Positions 1 through 15,000 of a DNA stretch of 64,000 nt are shown piece by piece (positions within the stretch are counted from its first letter, which is position 1; every line of letters begins with the position of its first letter). Under the pieces are notes generated by a model, which was not told the origin of the DNA, searched no databases, and worked only from the letters and a program-made list of their open reading frames with translations. Source of the stretch: Tachypleus tridentatus (taxonomy: Eukaryota > Arthropoda > Merostomata > Xiphosura > Limulidae). The stretch covers positions 157,229,592 to 157,293,591 of the forward strand of contig NC_134832.1 in the NCBI RefSeq assembly GCF_004210375.1, written 5' to 3'. The position numbers were made by a program, and so were the translations under genes.

Positions 1-3000
1 TTTTTTTGTCAGACTAGACTGGATCATACAGATGTATTTATTTAATTGTTTTTTTGTCAGACTACACTGGATCATACAGATGTATTTATTTAATTGTTTT
101 TTTGCCAGACTAGACTGAATCATACAGATGTATTTATTTAATTGTTTTTTGTCAGACTAGACTGGATCATACAGATGTATTTATTTAATTGTTTTTTGCC
201 AGGCTAGACTGGATCATACAGATGTATTTATTTAATTGTTTTTTTGCCAGACTAGACTGGATCATACAGATGTATTTATTTAATTGTTTTTTGTCAGACT
301 AGACTGGATCATACAGATGTATTTATTTAATTGTTTTTTTTGCCAGACTAGACTGGATCATACAGATGTATTTATTTAATTGTTTTTTGTCAGACTAGAC
401 TGGATCATACAGATGTATTTATTTAATTGTTTTTTGCCAGACTAGACTGGATCATACAGATGTATTTATTTAATTGTTTTTTGTCAGACTAGACTGGATC
501 ATACAGATGTATTTATTTAATTGTTTTTTGCCAGACTAGACTGGATCATACAGATGTATTTATTTAATTGTTTTTGTCAAGCTAGACTGGATCATACAGA
601 TGTATTTATTTAATTGTTTTTTGCCAGACTAGACTGGATCATACAGATGTATTTATTTAATTGTATTTATTTAATTTTTTTTGCCAGACTAGACTGGATC
701 ATACAGATGTATTTATTTAATTGTTTTTTGTCAGACTAAACTGGATCATACAGATGTATTTATTTAATTGTTTTTGTCAGGCTAGACTGGATCATACAGA
801 TGTATTTATTTAATTGTTTTTTGTCAGACTAGACTGGATCATACAGATGTATTTATTTAATTGTTTTTTGTCAGACTAGACTGGATCATACAGATGTATT
901 TATTTAATTGTTTTTTTGCCAGACTAGACTGAATCATACAGATGTATTTATTTAATTGTTTTTGTCAGACTAGACTGGATCATACAGATGTATTTATTTA
1001 ATTGTTTTTGTCAGGCTAGACTGGATCATACAGATGTATTTATTTAATTGTTTTTTGTCAGACTAGACTGGATCATACAGATGTATTTATTTAATTGTTT
1101 TTTGTCAGACTAGACTGGATCATACAGATGTATTTATTTAATTGTTTTTTGCCAGACTAGACTGGATCATACAGATGTATTTATTAATTGTTTTTTGTCA
1201 TACTAGACTGAATCATACAGATGTATTTATTTAATTGTTTTTTTGCCAGGCTAGACTGAATCATACAGATGTATTTATTTAATTGTTTTTTGCCAGACTA
1301 GACTGGATCATACAGATGTATTTATTTAATTGTTTTTTGTCAGACTAGACTGGATCATACAGATGTATTTATTTAATTGTTTTTCTGCCGAACCAGACTG
1401 GATCATACAGATGTATTTATTTAATTGTTTTTTTGTCAGACTAGACTGGATCATACAGATGTATTTATTTAATTGTTTTTGTCAGACTAGACTGGATCAT
1501 ACAGATGTATTTATTTAATTGTTTTTTTTGTCAGACTAGACTGGATCATACAGATGTATTTATTTAATTGTTTTTTTGCCAGACTAGACTGGATCATACA
1601 GATGTATTTATTTAATTGTTTTTTGTCAGACTAGACTGGATCATACAGATGTATTTATTTAATTGTTTTTTGCCAGGCTAGACTGGATCATACAGATGTA
1701 TTTATTTATTTAATTGTTTTTTGTCAGACTAGACTGGATCATACAGATGTATTTATTTAATTGTTTTTTGTCAGACTAGACTGGATCATACAGATGTATT
1801 TATTTAATTGATGTATTTATTTTTTGTCAGGCTAGACTGGATCATACAGATGTATTTATTTAATTGTTTTTTGTCAGACTAGACTGGATCATACAGATGT
1901 ATTTATTTAATTGTTTTTTGTCAGACTAGACTGGATCATACAGATGTATTTATTTAATTGTTTTTTGCCAGACTAGACTGGATCATACAGATGTATTTAT
2001 TTAATTGTTTTTTGTCAGACTAGACTGGATCATACAGATGTATTTATTTAATTGTTTTTTGTCAGACTAGACTGGATCATACAGATGTATTTATTTAATT
2101 GTTTTTTGTCAGACTAGACTGGATCATACAGATGTATTTATTTAATTGTTTTTTTGCCAGACTAGACTGGATCATACAGATGTATTTATTTAATTGTTTT
2201 TTGTCAGACTAGACTGGATCATACAGATGTATTTATTTAATTGTTTTTTGCCAGACTAGACAGGATCATACAGATGTATTTATTTAATTGTTTTTTTGCC
2301 AGACTAGACTGAATCATACAGATATATTTATTTAATTGTTTTTTGTCAGACTAGACTGGATCATACAGATGTATTTATTTAATTGTTTTTTTGCCAGACT
2401 AGACTGAATCATACAGATGTATTTATTTAATTGTTTTTTGTCAGACTAGACTGGATCATACAGATGTATTTATTTAATTGTTTTTTGCCAGACTAGACTG
2501 GATCATACAGATGTATTTATTTAATTGTTTTTTGTCAGACTAGACTGGATCATACAGATGTATTTATTTAATTGTTTTTTGTCAGACTAGACTGGATCAT
2601 ACAGATGTATTTATTTAATTGTTTTTTGTCAGACTAGACTGGATCATACAGATGTATTTATTTAATTGTTTTTTGCCAGACTAGACTGGATCATACAGAT
2701 GTATTTATTTAATTGTTTTTTGTCAGACTAGACTGGATCATACAGATGTATTTATTTAATTGTTTTTTGTCAGACTAGACTGGATCATACAGATGTATTT
2801 ATTTAATTGTTTTTTGTCAGACTAGACTGGATCATACAGATGTATTTATTTAATTGTTTTTTGTCAGGCTAGACTGGATCATACAGATGTATTTATTTAA
2901 TTGTTTTTTGTCAGACTAGACTGGATCATACAGATGTATTTATTTAATTGTTTTTTGTCAGACTAGACTGGATCATACAGATGTATTTATTTAATTGTTT

Positions 3001-6000
3001 TTTGCCAGACTAGACTGGATCATACAGATGTATTTATTTAATTGTTTTTTTCTCAGACTAGACTGGATCATACAGATGTATTTATTTAATTGTTTTTTGC
3101 CAGGCTAGACTGGATCATACAGATGTATTTATTTAATTGTTTTTTGCCAGACTAGACTGGATCATACAGATGTATTTATTTAATTGTTTTTTGTCAGACT
3201 AGACTGGATCATACAGATGTATTTATTTAATTGTTTTTTTGCCAGACTAGACTGGATCATACAGATGTATTTATTTAATTGTTTTTGTCAGGCTAGACTG
3301 GATCATACAGATGTATTTATTTAATTGTTTTTTGCCAGACTAGACTGGATCATACAGATGTATTTAATTAATTGTTTTTTATCAGACTAGACTGGATCAT
3401 ACAGATGTATTTATTTAATTGTTTTTCTGCCAAACTAGACTGGATCATACAGATGTATTTATTTAATTGTTTTTGTCAGACTAGACTGGATCATACAGAT
3501 GTATTTATTTAATTGTTTTTTGCCAGACTAGACTGGATCATACAGATGTATTTATTTAATTGTTTTTTTGTCAGACTAGACTGGATCATACAGATGTATT
3601 TATTTAATTGTTTTTGTCAGACTATACTGGATCATACAGATGTATTTATTTAATTGTTTTTTTAAGGCTAGACTGGATCATACAGATGTATTTATTTAAT
3701 TGTTTTTTGTCAGACTAGACTGGATCATACAGATGTATTTATTTAATTGTTTTTTGTCAGACTAGACTGGATCATACAGATGTATTTATTTAATTGTTTT
3801 TTTGCCAGACTAGACTGAATCATACAGATGTATTTATTTAATTGTTTTTTGTCAGACTAGACTGGATCATACAGATGTATTTATTTAATTGTTTTTGTCA
3901 GGCTAGACTGGATCATACAGATGTATTTATTTAATTGTTTTTTGTCAGACTAGACTGGATCATACAGATGTATTTATTTAATTGTTTTTTGTCAGACTAG
4001 ACTGGATCATACAGATGTATTTATTTAATTGTTTTTTGGCAGACTGGACTGGATCATACAGATGTATTTATTTAATTGTTTTTTGTCAGACTAGACTGGA
4101 TCATACAGATGTATTTATTTAATTGTTTTTTGTCAGACTAGACTGGATCATACAGATGTATTTATTTAATTGTTTTTTGTCAGACTAGACTGGATCATAC
4201 AGATGTATTTATTTAATTGTTTTTTGCCAGACTAGACTGGATCATACAGATGTATTTATTTAATTGTTTTTTGTCAGACTAGACTGGATCATACAGATGT
4301 ATTTATTTAATTGTTTTTTTGCCAGACTAGACTGGATCATACAGATGTATTTATTTAATTGTTTTTTGCCAGACTAGACTGGATCATACAGATGTATTTA
4401 TTTAATTGTTTTTTTGTCAGACTAGACTGGATCATACAGATGTATTTATTTAATTGTTTTTTTGCCAGACTAGACTGGATCATACAGATGTATTTATTTA
4501 ATTGTTTTTTGTCAGACTAGACTGGATCATACAGATGTATTTATTTAATTGTTTTTTGCCAGACTAGACTGGATCATACAGATGTATTTATTTAATTGTT
4601 TTTTGTCACTGGATCATACAGATGTATTTATTTAATTGTTTTTTGCCAGACTAGACTGGATCATACAGATGTATTTATTTAATTGTTTTTTGTCAGACTA
4701 GACTGGATCATACAGATGTATTTATTTAATTGTTTTTTGTCAGACTAGACTGGATCATACAGATGTATTTATTTAATTGTTTTTTTGCCAGACTAGACTT
4801 AAGACTAGACTGGATCATACAGATGTATTTATTTAATTGTTTTTTGTCAGACTAGACTGGATCATACAGATGTATTTATTTAATTGTTTTTTGTCAGACT
4901 AGACTGGATCATACAGATGTATTTATTTAATTGTTTTTTGCCAGACTAGACTGGATCATACAGATGTATTTATTTAATTGTTTTTTCAGACTAGACTGGA
5001 TCATACAGATGTATTTATTTAATTGTTTTTGTCAGACTAGACTGGATCATACAGATGTATTTATTTAATTGTTTTTTTGCCAGACTAGACTGGATCATAC
5101 AGATGTATTTATTTAATTGTTTTTTTTGTCAGACTAGACTGGATCATACAGATGTATTTATTTAATTGTTTTTTGTCAGACTAGACTGGATCATACAGAT
5201 GTATTTATTTAATTGTTTTTTGCCAGACTAGACTGGATCATACAGATGTATTTATTTAATTGTTTTTTGTCAGACTAGACTGGATCATACAGATGTATTT
5301 ATTTAATTGTTTTTTTGCCAGACTAGACTGGATCATACAGATGTATTTATTTAATTGTTTTTTGTCAGACTAGACTGGATCATACAGATGTATTTATTTA
5401 ATTGTTTTTTGTCAGACTAGACTGGATCATACAGATGTATTTATTTAATTGTTTTTTGTCAGACTAGACTGGATCATACAGATGTATTTATTTAATTGTT
5501 TTTTTGTCAGACTAGACTGGATCATACAGATGTATTTATTTAATTGTTTTTTGCCAGACTAGACTGGATCATACAGATGTATTTATTTAATTGTTTTTGT
5601 CAGACTAGACTGGATCATACAGATGTATTTATTTAATTGTTTTTTGCCAGACTAGACTGGATCATACAGATGTATTTATTTAATTGTTTTTTGTCAGACT
5701 AGACTGGATCATACAGATGTATTTATTTAATTGTTTTTTGTCAGACTAGACTGGATCATACAGATGTATTTATTTAATTGTTTTTTTGCCAGACTAGACT
5801 GGATCATACAGATGTATTTATTTAATTGTTTTTTGCCAGACTAGACTGGATCATACAGATGTATTTATTTAATTGTTTTTTGCCAGACTAGACTGGATCA
5901 TACAGATGTATTTATTTAATTGTTTTTTGTCAGACTAGACTGGATCATACAGATGTATTTATTTAATTGTTTTTTGCCAGACTAGACTGGATCATACAGA

Positions 6001-9000
6001 TGTATTTATTTAATTGTTTTTTTGTCAGACTAGACTGGATCATACAGATGTATTTATTTAATTGTTTTTTGTCAGGCTAGACTGGATCATACAGATGTTT
6101 TTATTTAATTGTTTTTTGTCAGATTAGACTGGATCATACAAATGTATTTATTTAATTGTTTTTTGTCAGACTAGACTGGATCATACAGATGTATTTATTT
6201 AATTGTTTTTTGCCAGACTAGACTGGATCCTACAGATGTATTTATTTAATTGTTTTTTGTCAGACTAGACTGGATCATACAGATGTATTTATTTAATTGT
6301 TTTTTGTCAGACTAGACTGAATCATACAGATGTTTTTATTTAATTGTTTTTTGTCAGACTAGACTGGATCATACAGATGTATTTATTTAATCAGACTAGA
6401 CTGGATCATACAGATGTATTTATTTAATTGTTTTTGTCAGACTAGACAGGATCATACAGATGTATTTATTTAATTGTTTTTTGCCAGACTAGACTGGATC
6501 ATACAGATGTATTTATTTAATTGTTTTTTTTTGCCAGACTAGACTGGATAATACAGATGTATTTATTTAATTGTTTTTGTGAGACTAGACTGGATAATAC
6601 AGATGTATTTATTTAATTGATTTTTGCCAGGCTAGACTGAATCATACAGATGTATTTATTTAATTGTTTTTTTGTCAGACTAGACTGGATCATACAGATG
6701 TATTTATTTAATTGTTTTTTGTCAGACTAGACTGGATCATACAGATGTATTTATTTAATTGTTTTTTGTCAGACTAGACTGGATCATACAGATGTATTTA
6801 TTTAATTGTTTTCTGCCAGACTAGACTGGATCATACAGATGTATTTATTTAATTGTTTTTTTGCCAGACTAGACTGGATCATACAGATGTATTTATTTAA
6901 TTGTTTTTTGTCAGACTAGACTGGATCATACAGATGTATTTATTTAATTGTTTTTTGCCAGACTAGACTGAATCATACAGATGTATTTATTTAATTGTTT
7001 TTTGCCAGACTAGACTGGATCATACAGATGTATTTATTTAATTGTTTTTTTGCCAGACTAGACTGAATCATACAGATGTATTTATTTATTTGTTTTTTGT
7101 CAGACTAGACTGGATCATACAGACGTATTTATTTAATAGTTCTTGCCAGACTAGACTGGATCATACAGATGTATTTATTTAATTGTTTTTTTGCCAGACT
7201 AGACTGGATCATACAGATGTATTTATTTAATTGTTTTTTTGCCAGACTAGACTGGATCATACAGATGTATTTATTTAATTGTTTTTTTTTTTGCCAGACT
7301 AGACTGGATCATACAGATGTATTTATTTAATTGTTTTTTGTCAGACTAGACTGGATCATACAGATGTATTTATTTAATTGTTTTTGTCAGACTAGACTGG
7401 ATCATACAGATGTATTTATTTAATTGTTTTTTGTCAGACTAGACTGGATCATACAGATGTATTTATATAATTGTTTTTTTGTCAGACTAGACTGGATCAT
7501 ACAGATGTATTTATTTAATTGTTTTTTTGTCAGACTAGACTGGATCATACAGATGTATTTATTTAATTGTTTTTTTGTCAGACTAGACTGGATCATACAG
7601 ATGTATTTATTTAATTGTTTTTTGCCAGACTAGACTGGATCATACAGATGTATTTATTTAATTGTTTTTTTGTCAGACTAGACTGGATCATACAGATGTA
7701 TTTATTTAATTGTTTTTTGCCAGACTAGACTGGATCATACAGATGTATTTATTTAATTGTTTTTTGTCAGACTAGACTGGATCATACAGATGTATTTATT
7801 TAATTGTTTTTTGCCAGGCTAGACTGGATCATACAGATGTATTTATTTAATTGTTTTTTTTTGCCAGACTAGACTGGATCATACAGATGTATTTATTTAA
7901 TTGTTTTTTGTCAGACTAGACTGGATCATACAGATGTATTTATTTAATGCCAGACTAGACTGGATCATTGTATTTATTTAATTTTTGCCAGACTAGACTG
8001 GATCATACAGATGTATTTATTTAATTGTTTTTTGTCAGACTAGACTGGATCATACAGATGTATTTATTTAATTGTTTTTGTCAGACTAGACTGGATCATA
8101 CAGATGTATTTATTTAATTGTTTTTTGTCAGACTAGACTGGATCATACAGATGTATTTATTTAATTGTTTTTTTCAGACTAGACTGGATCATACAGATGT
8201 ATTTATTTAATTGTTTTTTTGCCTAGACTGGATCATACAGATGTATTTATTTAATTGTTTTTTGTCAGACTAGACTGGATCATACAGATGTATTTATTTA
8301 ATTGTTTTTTTGTCAGACTAGACTGAATCATACAGATGTATTTATTTAATTGTTTTTTGTCAGACTAGACTGGATCATACAGATGTATTTATTTAATTGT
8401 TTTTTGTCAGACTAGACTGGATCATACAGATGTATTTATTGAATTGTTTTTTGTCATACTAGACTGAATCATACAGATGTATTTATTTAATTGTTTTTTG
8501 TCAGACTAGACTGAATCATACAGATGTTTTTATTTAATTGTTTTTTGTCAGACTAGACTGAATCATACAGATGTATTTATTTAATTGTTTTTTGCCAGAC
8601 TAGACTGGATCATACAGATGTATTTATTTAATTGTTTTTTTGCCAGACTAGACTGGATCATACAGATGTATTTATTTAATTGTTTTTTGTCAGACTAGAC
8701 TGGATCATACAGATGTATTTATTTAATTGTTTTTTGCCAGACTAGACTGGATCATACAGATGTATTTATTTAATTGTTTTTTGTCAGACTAGACTGGATC
8801 ATACAGATGTATTTATTTAATTGTTTTTTGCCAGGCTAGACTGGATCATACAGATGTATTTATTTAATTGTTTTTTGTCAGACTAGACTGGATCATACAG
8901 ATGTATTTATTTAATTGTTTTTTGCCAGACTAGACTGGATCATACAGATGTATTTATTTAATTGTTTTTTGTCAGACTAGACTGGATCATACAGATGTAT

Positions 9001-12000
9001 TTATTTAATTGTTTTTTGTCAGACTAGACTGGATCATACAGATGTATTTATTTAATTGTTTTTTGCCAGACTAGACTGGATCATACAGATGTATTTATTT
9101 AATTGTTTTTTTGTCAGACTAGACTGGATCATACAGATGTATTTATTTAATTGTTTTTTGTCAGACTAGACTGGATCATACAGATGTATTTATTTAATTG
9201 TTTTTTGTCAGACTAGACTGGATCATACAGATGTATTTATTTAATTGTTTTTTGTCAGACTAGACTGGATCATACAGATGTATTTATTTAATTGTTTTTT
9301 TGCCAGACTAGACTGGATCATACAGATGTATTTATTTAATTGTTTTTTTGTCAGACTAGACTGGATCATACAGATGTATTTATTTAATTGTTTTTTGTCA
9401 GACTAGACTGGATCATACAGATGTATTTATTTAATTGTTTTTTTGTCAGACTAGACTGGATCATACAGATGTATTTATTTAATTGTTTTTTGTCAGACTA
9501 GACTGGATCATACAGATGTATTTATTTAATTGTTTTTTTGCCAGACTAGACTGGATCATACAGATGTATTTATTTAATTGTTTTTTGTCAGACTAGACTG
9601 GATCATACAGATGTATTTATTTAATTGTTTTTTGCCAGACTAGACTGGATCATACAGATGTATTTATTTAATTGTTTTTTGTCAGACTAGACTGGATCAT
9701 ACAGATGTATTTATTTAATTGTATTTATTTAATTTTTTTTTGCCAGACTAGACTGGATCATACAGATGTATTTATTTAATTGTTTTTTTGTCAGACTAGA
9801 CTGGATCATACAGATGATGTATTTATTTAATTTTTTTTGCCAGACTAGACTGGACAGATGTATTTATTTAATTGTTTTTTTGCCAGACTAGACTGGATCA
9901 TACAGATGTATTTATTTAATTGTTTTTTTGTCAGACTAGACTGGATCATACAGATGTATTTATTTAATTGTTTTTTGCCAGACTAGACTGGATCATACAG
10001 ATGTATTTATTTAATTGTTTTTGTCAGACTAGACTGGATCATACAGATGTATTTATTTAATTGTTTTTTGTCAGACTAGACTGGATCATACAGATGTATT
10101 TATTTAATTGTTTTTTGTCAGACTAGACTGGATCATACAGATGTATTTATTTAATTGTTTTTGTCAGACTAGACTGGATCATACAGATGTATTTATTTAA
10201 TTGTTTTTTGTCAGACTAGACTGGATCATACAGATGTATTTATTTAATTGTTTTTTGTCAGACTAGACTGGATCATACAGATGTATTTATTTAATTGTTT
10301 TTTGTCAGACTAGACTGGATCATACAGATGTATTTATTTAATTGTTTTTTGCCAGACTAGACTGGATCATACAGATGTATTTATTTAATTGTTTTTTTGC
10401 CAGACTAGACTGGATCATACAGATGTATTTATTTAATTGTTTTTTGCCAGACTAGACTGGATCATACAGATATATTTATTTATTTGTTTTTTGTCAGACT
10501 AGACTGGATCATACAGACGTATTTATTTAATTGTTTTTTACCAGACTAGACTGGATCATACAGATGTATTTATTTAATTGTTTTTTGTCAGACTAGACTG
10601 GATCATACAGATGTATTTATTTAATTGTTTTTTGTCAGACTAGACTGGATCATACAGATGTATTTATTTAATTGTTTTTGTCAGACTAGACTGGATCATA
10701 CAGATGTATTTATTTAATTGTTTTTTTGTCAGACTAGACTGGATCATACAGATGTATTTATTTAATTGTTTTTTGTCAGACTAGACTGGATCATACAGAT
10801 GTATTTATTTAATTGTTTTTTGTCAGACTAGACTGGATCATACAGATGTATTTATTTAATTGTTTTTTTGCCAGACTAGACTGAATCATACAGATGTATT
10901 TATTTAATTGTTTTTGTCAGACTAGACTGGATCATACAGATGTATTTATTTAATTGTTTTTTGCCAGGCTAGACTGGATCATACAGATGTATTTATTTAA
11001 TTGTTTTTTTGCCAGACTAGACTGGATCATACAGATGTATTTATTTAATTGTTTTTTTGTCAGACTAGACTGGATCATACAGATGTATTTATTTAATTGT
11101 TTTTTGCCAGACTAGACTGGATCATACAGATGTATTTATTTAATTGTTTTTTGCCAGACTAGACTGAATCATACAGATGTATTTATTTAATTGTTTTTTG
11201 CCAGGCTAGACTGGATCATACAGATGTATTTATTTAATTGTTTTTTTGCCAGACAAGAAAGGATCATACAGATGTATTTATTTAATTGTTTTTTGTCAGA
11301 CTAGACTGGATCATACAGATGTATTTATTTAATTGTTTTTTGCCAGACTAGACTGAATCATACAGATGTATTTATTTAATTGTTTTTTGTCAGACTAAAC
11401 TGGATCATACAGATGTATTTATTTAATTGTTTTTGTCAGGCTAGACAGGATCATACAGATGTATTTATTTAATTGTTTTTTGTCAGACTAGACTGGATCA
11501 TACAGATGTATTTATTTAATTGTTTTTTCTCAGACTAAACTGGATCATACAGATGTATTTATTTAATTGTTTTTTGCCAGGATAGACAGGATCATACAGA
11601 TGTATTTATTTAATTGTTTTTGTCAGGCTAGACTGGATCATACAGATGTATTTATTTAATTTAATTGTATTTTTTTTGTCAGACTAGACTGGATCATACA
11701 GATGTATTTATTTAATTGTTTTTTTCAGACTAGACTGGATCATACAGATGTATTTATTTAATTGTTTTTTGTCAGGCTAGACTGGATCATACAGATGTAT
11801 TTATTTAATTGTTTTTTGTCAGACTAGACTGGATCATACAGATGTATTTATTTAATTGTTTTTTGTCAGACTACACTGGATCATACAGATGTATTTATTT
11901 AATTGTTTTTTGCCAGACTAGAGTGAATCATACAGATGTATTTATTTAATTGTTTTTTGTCAGACTAGACTGGATCATACAGATGTATTTATTTAATTGT

Positions 12001-15000
12001 TTTTTGCCAGGCTAGACTGAATCATACAGATGTATTTATTTAATTGTTTTTGTCAGACTAGACTGGATCATACAGATGTATTTATTTAATTGTTTTTTGT
12101 CAGACTAGACTGGATCATACAGATGTATTTATTTAATTGTTTTTTGTCAGACTAGACTGGATCATACAGATGTATTTATTTAATTGTTTTCTGCCAGACT
12201 AGACTGGATCATACAGATGTATTTATATAATTGTTTTTTTTGCCAGACTAGACTGGATAATACAGATGTATTTATTTAATTGTTTTTTGTCAGACTAGAC
12301 TGGATCATACAGATGTATTTATTTAATTGTTTTTTGCCAGACTAGACTGGATCATACAGATGTATTTATTTAATTGTTTTTTGCCAGACTAGACTGAATC
12401 ATACAGATGTATTTATTTAATTTTTTTTGGATCATACAGATGTATTTATTTAATTGTTTTTTTGTCAGACTAGACTGGATCATACAGATGTATTTATTTA
12501 ATTGTTTTTTGTCAGACTAGACTGGATCATACAGATGTATTTATTTAATTGTTTTTTGCCAGACTAGACTGGATCATACAGATGTATTTATTTAATTGTT
12601 TTTTGCCAGACTAGACTGAATCATACAGATGTATTTATTTAATTGTTTTTTGCCAGACTAGACTGGATCATACAGATGTATTTATTGTTTTTTTTAATTA
12701 CAGATGTATTTATTTAATTTTTTGTCAGACTAGACTGGATCATACAGATGTATTTATTTAATTGTTTTTTGCCAGACTAGACTGAATCATACAGATGTAT
12801 TTATTTAATTGTTTTTTGTCAGACTAAACTGGATCATACAGATGTATTTATTTAATTGTTTTTGTCAGGCTAGACTGGATCATACAGATGTATTTATTTA
12901 ATTGTTTTTTTGTCAGACTAGACTGGATCATACAGATGTATTTATTTAATTGTTTTTTGTCAGACTAGACTGGATCATACAGATGTATTTATTTAATTGT
13001 TTTTTGTCAGACTAGACTGGATCATACAGATGTATTTATTTAATTGTTTTTTTGTCAGACTAGACTGGATCATACAGATGTATTTATTTAATTGTTTTTT
13101 TGTCAGACTAGACTGGATCATACAGATGTATTTATTTAATTGTTTTTTGTCAGACTAGACTGGATCATACAGATGTATTTATTTAATTGTTTTTTGTCAG
13201 ACTAGACTGGATCATACAGATGTATTTATTTAATTGTTTTTTGTCAGACTAGACTGGATCATACAGATGTATTTATTTAATTGTTTTTTTGTCAGACTAG
13301 ACTGGATCATACAGATGTATTTATTTAATTGTTTTTTGCCAGACTAGACTGGATCATACAGATGTATTTATTTAATTTTTTTTGCCAGACTAGACTGGAT
13401 CATACAGATGTATTTATTTAATTGTTTTTTGTCAGACTACACTGGATCATACAAATGTATTTATTTAATTGTTTTTTGCCAGACTAGACTGGATCATACA
13501 GATGTATTTATTTAATTGTTTTTTGCCAGGCTAGACTGGATCATACAGATGTATTTATTTAATTGTTTTTTTCAGACTAGACTGGATCATACAGATGTAT
13601 TTATTTAATTGTTTTTTGTCAGACTAGACTGGATCATACAGATGTATTTATTTAATTGTTTTTTTTGCCAGACTAGACTGGATAATACAGATGTATTTAT
13701 TTAATTGTTTTTTGTCAGACTAGACTGGATCATACAGATGTATTTATTTAATTGTTTTTTGCCAGACTAGACTGGATCATACAGATGTATTTATTTAATT
13801 GTTTTTTGTCAGACTAGACTGGATCATACAGATGTATTTATTTAATTGTTTTTTTGTCAGACTAGACTGGATCATACAGATGTATTTATTTAATTGTTTT
13901 TTTGTCAGACTAGACTGGATCATACAGATGTATTTATTTAATTGTTTTTTGTCAGACTAGACTGGATCATACAGATGTATTTATTTAATTGTTTTTTGTC
14001 AGACTAGACTGGATCATACAGATGTATTTATTTAATTGTTTTTTGCCAGACTAGACTGGATCATACAGATGTATTTATTTAATTGTTTTTTGCCAGACTA
14101 GACTGGATCATACAGATGTATTTATTTAATTGTTTTTTGCCAGACTAGACTGGATCATACAGATGTATTTATTTAATTGTTTTTTGCCAGGCTAGACAAG
14201 ATCATACAGATGTAATTATTTAATTGTTTTTTTGCTAGACAAGACTGGATCATACAGATGTATTTATTTAATTGTTTTTTTGCCAGACTAGACTGGATCA
14301 TACAGATGTATTTATTTAATTGTTTTTTTGCCAGACTAGACTGGATCATACAGATGTATTTATTTAATTGTTTTTTTGTCAGACTAGACTGGATCATACA
14401 GATGTATTTATTTAATTGTTTTTTTGCCAGACTAGACTGGATCATACAGATGTATTTATTTAATTTTTTTTGTCAGACTAGACTGGATCATACAGATGTA
14501 TTTATTTAATTGTTTTTTTGCTAGGCTAGATAGGATCATACAGATGTATTTATTTAATTGTTTTTTGTCAGACTAGACTGAATCATACAGATGTATTTAT
14601 TTAATTGTTTTTTTATCAGACTAGACTGGATCATACAGATGTATTTATTTAATTGTTTTTTGTCAGACTAGACTGGATCATACAGATGTATTTATTTAAT
14701 TGTTTTTTTGTCAGACTAGACTGGATCATACAGATGTATTTATTTAATTGTTTTTTTTTAGACTGGATCATACAGATGTATTTATTTAATTGTTTTTTTG
14801 CCAGACTAGACTGGATCATACAGATGTATTTATTTAATTGTTTTTTGTCAGACTAGACTGGATCATACAGATGTATTTATTTAATTGTTTTTTGCCAGAC
14901 TAGACTGGATCATACAGATGTATTTATTTAATTGTTTTTTTGTCAGACTAGACTGGATCATACAGATGTATTTATTTAATTGTTTTTTGCCAGACTAGAC